NCBI RefSeq assembly: GCF_900115685.1
Contig: NZ_FOXJ01000005.1
Coordinates: 62,001-126,000, forward strand
Length of the DNA: 64,000 bases
DNA from: Variovorax sp. 770b2
GTDB lineage: Bacteria; Pseudomonadota; Gammaproteobacteria; Burkholderiales; Burkholderiaceae_C
Direction: 5' to 3'
A program made the translations under genes and the position numbers. The number at the start of each line of letters is the position of its first letter. The first letter of the stretch is position 1. The notes under the pieces were generated by a model. It was not told where the DNA came from. It saw only the letters and a program-made list of their open reading frames with translations, and did no database searches. Shown here one piece after another: positions 8,175-16,125 of this stretch.

Positions 8175-9382
8175 CGGGTGGCCTCGGCCTGCACGAGCAG
8201 CAGGTCGCCCTCGGTGCGCACGTTGTAGCCGCGCGGCGCCATCGCGCCGGTGATCTGCGAGACCTCCGACGGCTGCAGCCCGAGGCCGCGCAGGCGCAGC
8301 TGGCCGCCGCTGTAGTCGACGGCCGAAGGCGTGCGGCCGGGCGGAAGGTTGGTGGCGAGCGCGCCGACCATGGGTTCGAAATCCGTCGCGGCCACGTCGC
8401 CCACGGCCTGCTGCAGCGCCGCGACTTCGCGCGTCATCTGCAGTTGCGGGTCGATCACGATCTTCACCGAGGGAAAGGTCTGCGTGAGGACGGTCTTGGC
8501 GGCTTGCCGCTTGGACTCGAGCGCATTGCGCTCCTTCCAGGCCCAGGCATTGAGGCCGATGAGCTGGGTCAGCAGCAGCACGACGACGCCCCAGCGTGCG
8601 GCGCGCCATTCGGGTGCGTAGCGCAGCGTCTGCAGCACGGAGGCGAATTTCTTGCCGGCGCGCGCGCGGCCCGTTGCGGCAAGGTCGAACTGCGCGAGCT
8701 CCCACGGCGTGCGCGCGGCGTTGAGCCAGCGCTGCGGCGCCTGCACGATCGGCACGCGGCGCTCCAGCAGGTGCTCGGCCGCCTCGGCGACCGCGGGTTC
8801 GGTGGTGATGACGGCGGTGTCCAGCGGCAGGCCGCCCGACAGCGCGAGCCCGGCACCGGCCAGCGGCAGCGAGACCACGCCGTCGGCATCGCTCACGGTG
8901 AGCTGCGGGGCCTCGGGCTCGCCGGTGATCTGCAGCAGCGGCGGGCCATCGGCCGTCTGCGGTGCGAATTCGGGGACGATGCGCACGACGCGGCGCCCGG
9001 CCGCTTCGAGCCCCTGCACGATGCTGCGCAGCCAGATGCGGTTGCAGGCCGCCACCCACACCGGCCCGCCGGCCTTCGCGTCGGGTTCGAGCGCGAAGTG
9101 CAGGGCCTCGGGGTCGTCGAGCAGGTGCTCTTCGAGCAGGCCGTCGAGCACGGCGCGCAGCTTCGAGGCGCTGCCCATGCTGCCCTTGGGCAGCGTGACG
9201 CGGTGCCACGACAGCGCCGCCGAAGGAATGCCCAGCGTGACTTCGCTGCCCGAGGGCAGGAGCGCCAGCAGCGCGCGGCCCTGGTTGCGCAATGCAATGC
9301 CGTCGTCGCCGGCCTGGGCCCAGTCGTACTCACCCGCGGCGTCGGCCGGAGGGAGGGGGGCAATGAGCAGCAGCGGGGTCAT
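8171..9382 (-). CDS. gspL: Type II secretion protein GspL
   Basis: GspL anchors the GspE ATPase to the membrane. The 403-residue protein begins with the actin-like cytoplasmic domain (MTPLLLIAPLPP... LPSGSEVTLGIP, SWHRVTLPKG), has a single membrane helix near residues 255-280 (WGVVVLLLTQLIGLNAWAW), and a periplasmic ferredoxin-like domain ending LLLVQAEATR. It is separated from gspK by a 128-bp AT-rich gap that may carry an internal promoter, and it overlaps gspM by 4 bp. Confidence 0.92.
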   Translation of the reverse strand: MTPLLLIAPLPPADAAGEYDWAQAGDDGIALRNQGRALLALLPSGSEVTLGIPSAALSWHRVTLPKGSMGSASKLRAVLDGLLEEHLLDDPEALHFALEPDAKAGGPVWVAACNRIWLRSIVQGLEAAGRRVVRIVPEFAPQTADGPPLLQITGEPEAPQLTVSDADGVVSLPLAGAGLALSGGLPLDTAVITTEPAVAEAAEHLLERRVPIVQAPQRWLNAARTPWELAQFDLAATGRARAGKKFASVLQTLRYAPEWRAARWGVVVLLLTQLIGLNAWAWKERNALESKRQAAKTVLTQTFPSVKIVIDPQLQMTREVAALQQAVGDVAATDFEPMVGALATNLPPGRTPSAVDYSGGQLRLRGLGLQPSEVSQITGAMAPRGYNVRTEGDLLLVQAEATR

Positions 9383-9510
9383 GGAGGGGTGTCGGAAAAG
9401 CCGGTGATTGTAGGAGGGCGTCTGACAGTCGATTGCTATTATTTAAATAGCGTAGTTGACAGATGTGACGGGCGTTATAAGGCTTTTTGATCAATATATG
9501 TAAGCAACAC
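9383..9510 (-). promoter_or_regulatory. AT-rich gap with palindrome, possible internal promoter for gspL-F
   Basis: This is the only sizeable gap inside the leftward gsp operon and is far more AT-rich than its surroundings (about 9430-9505). It contains an inverted repeat GCTATT-ATTTA-AATAGC at 9435-9451 and several TATAAT-like hexamers on the minus strand, including one near 9475-9480. I could not pair a -10 with a well-spaced -35, so the promoter call is tentative. Confidence 0.4.
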
Positions 9511-10551
9511 TCAGGGTTTGACCGGAGTGGTTGTTGCGCCGGCGCCGCGGGTGCGCCAGACCGTCGTCACCGTGACACCGTTGCGCTGCAGGAGCGAGTG
9601 CTCTTCGACCCATGTGCGGTCCAGGCGCAGGCGCCCGTAGACCTCGAAGTACTGGGTGCCCACGCCGTGCTGGGCCGCGTTGAAGCGGGAGCCGCCGCTG
9701 GGCAGGCCGGCGTTGGCCTCGTCGATGGTCTTGAAATAGGAGCGGGTGCGCTTTTCCACCAGCTGCCGCGCGCTGGCGATCGGCAGGTTTTCCATGCTGG
9801 CGCTGATGGCCTCGGCACTCGCGGTGTTGAGATTCAGGGTGGTCTTCACCGGCAGGATCGTCACGTAGGGCTCGATGGCCGCGGCGGTCGAGGGCGAGAG
9901 CCCGAGCCACACCAGCTGCGAGACCTCCTGCGGCATCAATGGCGCGTTGCCCGCATCGCCGCCGCCGGAGGCCTCGTCGGTGCCGGTGGACAGCGCTCTG
10001 GCGAGCCCGGTCGTCATCTGGGCGAGCTCCGAGGCCGGCAGGCCCAGCAGGTTGAAGAGCCGGGTGAAGGTGGCGACGCTCGCCGGCACCGGCTTGCCCG
10101 CGTCGACCAGCGACAGCACGTTGAGCTTGGACTGGGCATCGACGATGCGGCCCGAAAGAAAGGCGTCGGGCAGGCCCTCGAGGTTGTCGCTCGCCACGTT
10201 CTTCTCGGCCGAAAGGAAGCTGGTGAGCCGCGCCTCTTCGAGCGGCACGGCCCACGGCTCGCCCAGGTGGTCGGGCCCGCCGGCGCGGCCGTCTTCGGCG
10301 AGGATCAGCCGCGACCAGTCGAGCGCACCGATCAGCACCCAGGCCGCCTGCACGCGCGCGCGCTCGGCGCCTTCGACTTCGGCTGCACGCCATTGCTGCC
10401 ACAGCGCGGCCGCGGAGAAGGTGGCCACGAGCATCACCGTCAGCATCGCGGCGAGCAGTGCGGCGCCGGACTGGCGGCGTGCACCGCGTGCACCGCCTGC
10501 ACCGTGTGTACCGCGTGCACGGCGCATGAATGCAGGCGCGCGTTTCGTCAT
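9511..10551 (-). CDS. gspK: Type II secretion minor pseudopilin GspK
   Basis: GspK is the largest minor pseudopilin and caps the pseudopilus tip. From the ATG at 10551 (overlapping the gspJ stop by ATGA) the protein is 346 residues. The prepilin-type motif QSGAALLAAMLTVMLVATF lacks the Glu at position +5 of other pseudopilins, as expected for GspK. A short basic leader (RRARGTHGAGGARGARR) precedes it. The downstream helical domain contains the LNVLSLVDAG and LNLNTASAEAI motifs of the family. Confidence 0.93.
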   Translation of the reverse strand: MTKRAPAFMRRARGTHGAGGARGARRQSGAALLAAMLTVMLVATFSAAALWQQWRAAEVEGAERARVQAAWVLIGALDWSRLILAEDGRAGGPDHLGEPWAVPLEEARLTSFLSAEKNVASDNLEGLPDAFLSGRIVDAQSKLNVLSLVDAGKPVPASVATFTRLFNLLGLPASELAQMTTGLARALSTGTDEASGGGDAGNAPLMPQEVSQLVWLGLSPSTAAAIEPYVTILPVKTTLNLNTASAEAISASMENLPIASARQLVEKRTRSYFKTIDEANAGLPSGGSRFNAAQHGVGTQYFEVYGRLRLDRTWVEEHSLLQRNGVTVTTVWRTRGAGATTTPVKP

Positions 10552-11234
10552 GACCGCGCCCCCCCCACGATCGGCTTGACCCAGTCGCGCGTGAGCGTGC
10601 CCGACAGCCCATCGCCCGGCGGCAGGCTGATCACCAGGCGCACGCCATCGGGCATGTTGACGATCGGGCCCACGGGGCTGGCGGGGTTGGCCGGATTGGC
10701 CGGCGCCGTGGGCAGCGAGCCCGCGGGCGTCCAGGTGTTGTCGCGGAAGTAATAGAGCTGCCAGCCGGTGGCGGGCATCAGCACCACGTCGTTGTAGCCG
10801 CCGGCCTGGGTGCCGCCGTCCTGCGCCCAGGAGGCCGCGAGGTTCCAGGCCTGCTGCCATTCGCCGCGCGTGGTGAAGGCCTGCGACTGCCAGCGCTGCC
10901 AGCGCGGGCCCTCGGTGCCGGGCCTGAGGGTCCAGGCCACCACCTGCATGCTGGGCGCCATCGGATCGCTGCCGCGGCGCGTGAGCCGCAGCACGTTGCC
11001 GTCCCAGTCGATGGGGCGGGTCTGCGCGATCGAGGTCACCGCGTCGAGGTCGGCGCCCCATTGGGCGAGCGTGGCCTGCAGGGTCAGGATGGCGTCGGCG
11101 CGCTGCTGGTTCTGCGTGGTGGCGCGCGACATGCTGTCCAGGCCGCGCCAGCTCACGAGCGAGAGGAGCGCCATCACCGAGATGGCCACGAGCAGCTCGA
11201 TCAGCGTGAAGCCGCGCGACGTCTTCGTCTTCAT
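10548..11234 (-). CDS. gspJ: Type II secretion minor pseudopilin GspJ
   Basis: This 228-residue protein has a very short leader (MKTKTSRG) followed by the class III prepilin motif FTLIELLVAISVMALLSLVSWRGLDSM, cleaved after Gly8 by the prepilin peptidase (not encoded in this window). GspJ forms the tip complex with GspI and GspK. The start at 11234 overlaps the gspI stop (TGATG), and the stop overlaps the gspK start (ATGA). Confidence 0.93.
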   Translation of the reverse strand: MKTKTSRGFTLIELLVAISVMALLSLVSWRGLDSMSRATTQNQQRADAILTLQATLAQWGADLDAVTSIAQTRPIDWDGNVLRLTRRGSDPMAPSMQVVAWTLRPGTEGPRWQRWQSQAFTTRGEWQQAWNLAASWAQDGGTQAGGYNDVVLMPATGWQLYYFRDNTWTPAGSLPTAPANPANPASPVGPIVNMPDGVRLVISLPPGDGLSGTLTRDWVKPIVGGARS

Positions 11235-11608
11235 CAGAAGCGCCCCACCACGGTCGAGATGCGCAGGATCGGCGAATCGCCTTCGTCGTGCACCTGCACG
11301 TCCACGCGCCGGAAGTTCGGATTGAGCGTGGGCACGGTCGAGGTCGTCACGTTGAACGAGGCGCCGGCCTGCACGCAGATGGAGCCCGAGTCGCCCACGG
11401 CCGGCATCTGCCGTGCGAGGCGGGCCTTGGCGAGTTCGTTCTCGGCGCACAGTTCGGCCAGCACCAGGTCGGACTGGCGCTGCGCGTTGCGCGTGAGCGA
11501 CATGGTGGCCTGCGAGCCCGCGGCCAGCGCGAGCGCGACGATGCCCAGCGCGATCAGCACTTCGATCAGCGTGAAACCGCTGCAGGCCGACATGCGCCGC
11601 AGCCTCAT
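11234..11608 (-). CDS. gspI: Type II secretion minor pseudopilin GspI
   Basis: This 124-residue pseudopilin has leader MRLRRMSACSG and prepilin motif FTLIEVLIALGIVALALAAGS. The downstream segment contains the AxxxAENxLA-like CAENELAKARLA typical of GspI. The ATG at 11608 overlaps the gspH stop by ATGA; an in-frame ATG five codons later (11593) is a possible alternative. It ends overlapping gspJ. Confidence 0.92.
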   Translation of the reverse strand: MRLRRMSACSGFTLIEVLIALGIVALALAAGSQATMSLTRNAQRQSDLVLAELCAENELAKARLARQMPAVGDSGSICVQAGASFNVTTSTVPTLNPNFRRVDVQVHDEGDSPILRISTVVGRF

Positions 11609-12078
11609 GGCACGGGGAAGACGGTGAAGGGGCGCAGCCCGTCGGTGGCGATGCGCAATGCGCGCGCGGGTGGGCCGGCCGAATAGAGCGTGATCTGCTG
11701 CGCCGCGATGATCGGATCGGGCCCCAGTTGCAGCACGGGAACCAGCGTGCCGTTGCCGAGCGCGGCCTGGGCGGTGATGCCTTCGGCGACCCATCCGCTG
11801 GGGATCGCATCGGCCGGGAGGCCATCGAAGACGAAGCTGCCTTCGACAGGGCGCCACCGCACCGCGACGCCGCTGGCCCGCGACTGGGCGCGGGCGGATT
11901 CGAGGAGGGCGGCGAGCCGGTCGGCTTCGCGGTCGAGCTTGGCAGCGCTGCTGTCGCGCATGGCAAAACTCACGCTGGCGGTGGCGATCGCGATGATCGC
12001 GATCACGATGATCAGCTCGAGCAGCGTGAAGCCGCGCGCCGTGGCGTTGCCGCTATTGCCAGCTGCCGATGTCGGCAT
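11605..12078 (-). CDS. gspH: Type II secretion minor pseudopilin GspH
   Basis: GspH is a minor pseudopilin linking the tip complex to the GspG shaft. The protein (157 residues from the ATG at 12078) has a leader ending in ARG and the prepilin motif FTLLELIIVIAIIAIATASVSFA, followed by a beta-rich globular domain. The start at 12078 is preferred because GAGGG precedes it on the minus strand; it overlaps the 3' end of gspG by 26 bp. A start at 12105 would lengthen the overlap. Confidence 0.9.
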   Translation of the reverse strand: MPTSAAGNSGNATARGFTLLELIIVIAIIAIATASVSFAMRDSSAAKLDREADRLAALLESARAQSRASGVAVRWRPVEGSFVFDGLPADAIPSGWVAEGITAQAALGNGTLVPVLQLGPDPIIAAQQITLYSAGPPARALRIATDGLRPFTVFPVP

Positions 12079-12493
12079 TCTTGCCCTCGCCGCCGTTCTG
12101 TCCATCGGCGCCGAACGAGAGCACGTCGATTTCGCCCTTGATGCCCGGGTTCATGTATTGGTAGGGGTGGCCCCAGGGATCGTTGGGCAGCTTCTCGACG
12201 TAGGGCTTCCAGTTCGGGGCGGCCGGGCCCACGGTGGGGCGCGTGAGCAGCGACTGCAGGCCCTGCTCGGCGGTCGGGTAGCGCTGGTTGTCCAGGCGGT
12301 AGAGCTTGAGCGCCTGCATCAGGTTGTTGATGTCGGTGCGGGCGGCCGTCACGCGGGCGTCGTCGGCACGCTCGATCACGTTCGGCACGATCAGCGCGGC
12401 GAGCACGCCGATGATGACCAGCACCACCATCAGTTCGATCAGCGTGAAGCCGCGCTGGGCGGTGCGGGAAGCGGCACGAAGGAATTTGTTCAT
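12053..12493 (-). CDS. gspG: Type II secretion major pseudopilin GspG
   Basis: GspG is the major pseudopilin forming the shaft of the pseudopilus. The 146-residue protein starts MNKFLRAASRTAQRG, then FTLIELMVVLVIIGVLAALIVPN, and carries the hallmark features LYRLDNQRYPTAEQGLQSL, the KLPNDPWGHPYQY calcium-site region and the FGADGQNGGEGKNADIGSW tail. It is the first gene of the leftward operon, with its start 49 bp from the divergent gspC. Confidence 0.96.
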   Translation of the reverse strand: MNKFLRAASRTAQRGFTLIELMVVLVIIGVLAALIVPNVIERADDARVTAARTDINNLMQALKLYRLDNQRYPTAEQGLQSLLTRPTVGPAAPNWKPYVEKLPNDPWGHPYQYMNPGIKGEIDVLSFGADGQNGGEGKNADIGSWQ

Positions 12494-12542
12494 AGGTTGG
12501 GCGACATGATTCGGAAAGCGCGCTGCATGATAATCCGCGCCC
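12494..12542. promoter_or_regulatory. Divergent promoter region gspG / gspC
   Basis: Only 49 bp separate the two divergent starts, so both promoters must lie here or inside the coding starts. A GATAAT hexamer at 12529-12534 could serve gspC but would leave almost no leader, and its reverse complement gives a weak TATCAT for gspG. No clear -35 is visible for either. Confidence 0.35.
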
Positions 12543-13166
12543 ATGACAAGTCCTTACTCCGCCGCCCGCTGGCATGCCCCACTTGCAACAACGGGGCTTT
12601 GGGCGCTGGCCGCCGGCGCTGCGGTGTTCTGGGCCTTGCGCCTGTCCTCGCCGGCCGATGCCGTGGCTGCGGCGGCCGCGATGCCGCGACCCTCGGTCAC
12701 GGCGGATGCCGAGGCGGTCGGGCGCTTGCTCGGCGTGGTGTCCGCACAGACCGCTGCGCCTGCAGCCCCCGAGGCGGCCAGCCGCTTCGCGCTGGTGGGC
12801 GTGGTGGCCGATCCGTCGAACCAGGGTGCGGCACTGATCGCCATCGACGGCAAGCCGCCCAAGCCATTCCGCGTCGGCTCGCGCGTTGGCGACAACTACG
12901 TGCTGCAGTCGGTGGGCGTGCGTGCGGCAACGCTCGGTGCGCAGGTCGACGGACCACCAGCCTTCACGCTGCAACTGCCGGTGCGCGCGCCGATCAGCGT
13001 GGGGCTGCCGCCGCCGATCTCCGGTGTGTCGCCCGCGCCGGTGCCGGCACAGCGGTCGGCTGGGGTGTTGCCGTCCACCATGCCTGCCGTGGTGATGCCG
13101 CCCCCGACGCCGCAGCCCGAGACGGCGCAACAACAACAGCCGCAAGGGCAGGCGTCGGCGCAATAG
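12543..13166 (+). CDS. gspC: Type II secretion protein GspC
   Basis: GspC connects the inner-membrane platform to the secretin. This 207-residue protein has a membrane helix near residues 15-35 (TTGLWALAAGAAVFWALRL) and an HR domain (about 78-150) with SRFALVGVVADPSNQGAALIAIDGKPPKPFRVG and LQSVGVRAATLG. The C-terminus is a Pro/Gln-rich tail rather than a PDZ domain, as in short GspC forms of beta-proteobacteria. It is transcribed away from the other gsp genes and ends at a bidirectional terminator. Confidence 0.9.
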   Translation: MTSPYSAARWHAPLATTGLWALAAGAAVFWALRLSSPADAVAAAAAMPRPSVTADAEAVGRLLGVVSAQTAAPAAPEAASRFALVGVVADPSNQGAALIAIDGKPPKPFRVGSRVGDNYVLQSVGVRAATLGAQVDGPPAFTLQLPVRAPISVGLPPPISGVSPAPVPAQRSAGVLPSTMPAVVMPPPTPQPETAQQQQPQGQASAQ

Positions 13167-13184
13167 CGCGATGCGCGAATGAAT

Positions 13185-13214
13185 AAAAAAAGCCGGCTGC
13201 GTGCCGGCTTTTTT
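13185..13214. terminator. Bidirectional intrinsic terminator between gspC and ilvA
   Basis: A GCCGGC stem (13192-13197 with 13203-13208) and 5-nt loop are flanked by an A-run (13185-13191) and a T-run (13209-13214), so it can work in both directions for the convergent gspC and ilvA genes. Confidence 0.9.
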
Positions 13215-13237
13215 CATGGCTTTGCGAGGGGCGCGCC

Positions 13238-14854
13238 TCAGGCTTGCAGGAACAGCCGGTAGGCCGGATTGGCCGTCTCCTCGACGTAGGGGTAGCCCAG
13301 GTTCTCGAGGAACGCATCGAAGGCCGCGGCGTCGCCGGCCGGCACCTGCAGCCCGACCAGGATGCGGCCGTAGTCGGCGCCCTGGTTGCGGTAGTGGAAG
13401 AGGCTGATGTTCCAGTTCGGCCGCATCAGGCTCAGGAACTTGAGCAGCGCGCCGGGACGCTCGGGGAACACGAAGCGCATCAGGCGCTCGTCGTGCGCCA
13501 GGCCGGTGCGCCCGCCGACCAGGTGCCGCAGATGCTCCTTGGCGAGCTCGTCGTGCGTGAGGTCCAGCGCATCGAAGCCGTGGTCGATGAAGCTCTGGGC
13601 GATGGTGGCCGATTCGCCGCGCGCCGACGTCGTGAGGCCGACGAACACGTGCGCCGTGGCCGCGTCGCTGATGCGGTAGTTGAACTCGGTCACGTTGCGC
13701 AGCGCGCCGCCGGTCGATCCGGATTCCTTGGCGTCGCTCGCAGGCAGTTCGCCGACCAGTTCGCAGAAGCGGCGGAAGCTGCCGCGCTCCTCGGGAATCG
13801 TGACGGCGAAGAGCGCCTCGCGCTCCTCGCCGACCTCGGCGCGTTCGGCCACGAAGCGCAGCCGGTCGAAGTTCATGTTGGCACCGCAGAGGATGGCCGC
13901 GTAGGTTTCGCCGTGGCGGCCATGTCCGGCCACGTACTGCTTGATCGCCGCCACGGCCAGCGCGCCTGCGGGCTCCACGATGCTGCGCGTGTCGACGAAG
14001 ACGTCCTTGATGGCGGCGCAGACCGCGTCGGTATCGACAGCGATGTATTCGTCGACCAGTTCGCTGGCGATGCGAAAGGTTTCCTCGCCGACCAGCTTGA
14101 CGGCGGTGCCGTCGGAGAACAGGCCCACGTCGGGCAGGTTCACGCGCTGGCGGGCCGCGACCGATTGCATCATCGCGTCGGAGTCGTTCATCTGCACGCC
14201 GATCACCTTGATCTCTGGACGCACGGCCTTGATGTAGTTGGCCACGCCGGAGATCAGTCCGCCGCCGCCGATCGCGACGAAGACCGCGTCGAGCGGACCT
14301 TGGTGCTGCCGCAGGATTTCCATGGCAATGGTGCCCTGGCCTGCAATGACGTCCGGATCATCGAAGGGGTGGACGAATGTCAGGCCCTGCTGCTTTTGCA
14401 ATTCGAGCGCGTGCAGATAAGCATCGGAATAGCTGTCGCCATGCAGAACGATTTCGCCGCCGAATCCGCGCACGGCATCGATCTTCAATCGGGGCGTGGT
14501 CACCGGCATGACGATCACCGCGCGCGTGCCGAGCTTTCGTGCGCCGAGCGCAACGCCTTGCGCGTGATTGCCGGCCGAGGCGCAGATCACACCGCTTGCC
14601 AATTGCGCAGCACTCAAATGCGCCATCTTGTTATATGCACCGCGCAATTTGAAGCTGAACACGGGTTGCTGGTCTTCGCGCTTGAGCAGCACGGTGTTGC
14701 CGAGCCGCTCGCTGAGCGCGCGCGCTTTCTCTAACGCCGACTCGACAGCAACGTCGTACACGCGGGCGTTGAGAATTTTTCTGAGATAGTCAGCGGGCGT
14801 TAATTGCGCCGGTACAGGTGCAATGCGCACAGTTTTTTCCAGGGGAGTTTTCAT
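13238..14854 (-). CDS. ilvA: Threonine ammonia-lyase, biosynthetic
   Basis: IlvA is a PLP enzyme that deaminates L-threonine to 2-oxobutanoate, the first committed step to isoleucine. The 538-residue protein has a catalytic domain with the PLP-binding Lys near residue 69 (PVFSFKLRGAYNKM) and the phosphate-binding glycine loop GGGGLISG near 195. Two C-terminal ACT-like regulatory domains follow, from about 335 to 420 and 430 to 538 (EERGSFRRFCELVG; FPERPGALLKFL). These indicate the isoleucine-inhibited biosynthetic form rather than the catabolic TdcB form. The start at 14854 (MKTPLEKTVR) is chosen by family N-terminus; an ATG at 14881 is an alternative. No strong Shine-Dalgarno is seen for either. 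It is divergent from the recombinase gene, with about 50 bp between starts. Confidence 0.95.
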   Translation of the reverse strand: MKTPLEKTVRIAPVPAQLTPADYLRKILNARVYDVAVESALEKARALSERLGNTVLLKREDQQPVFSFKLRGAYNKMAHLSAAQLASGVICASAGNHAQGVALGARKLGTRAVIVMPVTTPRLKIDAVRGFGGEIVLHGDSYSDAYLHALELQKQQGLTFVHPFDDPDVIAGQGTIAMEILRQHQGPLDAVFVAIGGGGLISGVANYIKAVRPEIKVIGVQMNDSDAMMQSVAARQRVNLPDVGLFSDGTAVKLVGEETFRIASELVDEYIAVDTDAVCAAIKDVFVDTRSIVEPAGALAVAAIKQYVAGHGRHGETYAAILCGANMNFDRLRFVAERAEVGEEREALFAVTIPEERGSFRRFCELVGELPASDAKESGSTGGALRNVTEFNYRISDAATAHVFVGLTTSARGESATIAQSFIDHGFDALDLTHDELAKEHLRHLVGGRTGLAHDERLMRFVFPERPGALLKFLSLMRPNWNISLFHYRNQGADYGRILVGLQVPAGDAAAFDAFLENLGYPYVEETANPAYRLFLQA

Positions 14855-14904
14855 TTGATTACCGACGATGATAAGAGGCATCGGGATTGCTTGCGAGAAA
14901 TGAC

Positions 14905-16035
14905 ATGGACACAAATGTCATAAACCTCTTCAGTCGCGTGCCGGCAGCCAATGATTCCGGTTTTTTTGAGCGCACTTTCCCCGCGGTTCATGCACCCGCC
15001 AATCAAATTACGTTCGAACCAAATTTGTTATCAATATTTGTCAGTGACCTTTCGACGGGACTGATGCAAGCCGAGGCAGCGCGCGTTCAGCGAGGAGAAA
15101 TAGGACGTGCGACATGGCAGGTAATGGGCAACAGATTGCGTGCGCACATCGTTCCGTTGCTCGGTGCCTTGCCCGCTCATGCGTTCGCTACGCCCGATGC
15201 GCAGCGGCTCATCGATCACCTCGGCGAACAGGGCTTCACCAGTACGACGATTGCGCAGTACCTGGTGCTGCTGCGAAAGGTGGTGATGCACGGTGTGCAC
15301 ACCGGTGTACTGCGCGAAGCGCCGCTGTTTCCCAAAGTGAAGGTGCGCAGCCAGCCGCGCGGAAGCTTCAGTGTTTCGGAGTACCGCAAGATCGTTTCGG
15401 CTGCACGCAGCCTGCGCGGAATCTCGCATCCGGTGCTCGATGAGTTGGGCGCAGGCGACCGGTTCTGGATTGCGCGCGATCTTCTGGTGATGCCCGACGA
15501 GCTGCCTTGGCTGATCCGCTGGATGGTGAACACCTTTGTTCGTCCGAGCGACATCAAGCTCATGAAGCACAAGCACATCGAGGTCGTGCGGGGAAAGCAC
15601 GTCTACCTGCGGATGAACCTGCCGGAAACCAAGCGGCACAGCCAGCCGATCGTGAGCTTGCGGCCGGCCGTGCGTGTGTATGAATGTCTGCTTGCCTATC
15701 GCCGCGAACGTGGTGCTGGCGAATCGAACGACTATCTGTTTCTGCCTCATTTGAAGAATCGCGAACACGCCCTTGCGGTGCTCAATTTCTTCTTTCATTG
15801 GGTGCTCGAGATGACGCGGCTCGACAAGGGGCCGCTGGGTCAATCGAGGACGCTGTATTGCCTGCGCCATACCGCGATCACGTTGCGGCTTTTGTACGGA
15901 CAAGGCATCGACATGTTGACCTTGGCGCGTAATGCGCGAACGAGCGTCAACATGATCGAACGCTTCTACGCATCGGTGCTGAGCGGAGAAATGAATGTGG
16001 GGCTGCTGCAAAGCAGACGCGGCCGGATGAGCTGA
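14905..16035 (+). CDS. Stand-alone tyrosine recombinase (phage-integrase family)
   Basis: This 376-residue protein has an N-terminal SAM-like core-binding region (about residues 30-150) and a C-terminal catalytic domain. Catalytic candidates are Arg213 (TFVRPSDIK), Arg321 in YCLRHTAI and the nucleophile Tyr355 (NMIERFYAS). The box II His usually three residues before the second Arg is replaced by Tyr318, and the usual LGH motif reads ARN, so this is a divergent subfamily or weakened enzyme. ATG 14905 is chosen because GAGAAA precedes it; a TTG at 14887 is in frame. No other mobile-element genes, att repeats or tRNA are adjacent, so it looks like a resident orphan recombinase rather than part of a prophage. 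Confidence 0.85.
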   Translation: MDTNVINLFSRVPAANDSGFFERTFPAVHAPANQITFEPNLLSIFVSDLSTGLMQAEAARVQRGEIGRATWQVMGNRLRAHIVPLLGALPAHAFATPDAQRLIDHLGEQGFTSTTIAQYLVLLRKVVMHGVHTGVLREAPLFPKVKVRSQPRGSFSVSEYRKIVSAARSLRGISHPVLDELGAGDRFWIARDLLVMPDELPWLIRWMVNTFVRPSDIKLMKHKHIEVVRGKHVYLRMNLPETKRHSQPIVSLRPAVRVYECLLAYRRERGAGESNDYLFLPHLKNREHALAVLNFFFHWVLEMTRLDKGPLGQSRTLYCLRHTAITLRLLYGQGIDMLTLARNARTSVNMIERFYASVLSGEMNVGLLQSRRGRMS

Positions 16036-16041
16036 AAAAGG

Positions 16042-16070
16042 AAAAAAAGCCGCCCAGCTTGAACTGGGCG
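16042..16070 (-). terminator. Intrinsic terminator of the leftward porin copy
   Basis: On the minus strand a 7-bp CGCCCAG/CTGGGCG stem (plus-strand 16064-16070 and 16051-16057) is followed by GC and seven T residues. It lies 55 bp after the porin stop and also faces the 3' end of the recombinase gene. Confidence 0.85.
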
Positions 16071-16125
16071 ACTTGGGGTGTTGTTGATTCGAACTGGCGA
16101 GAGCCAGCATCGGGATCAATTTCGG

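Noticed and set aside
14905..16035. Prophage or genomic island anchored by the recombinase
   Set aside because: No phage, plasmid or transfer genes, no att repeats or tRNA nearby; flanking genes are core metabolism.
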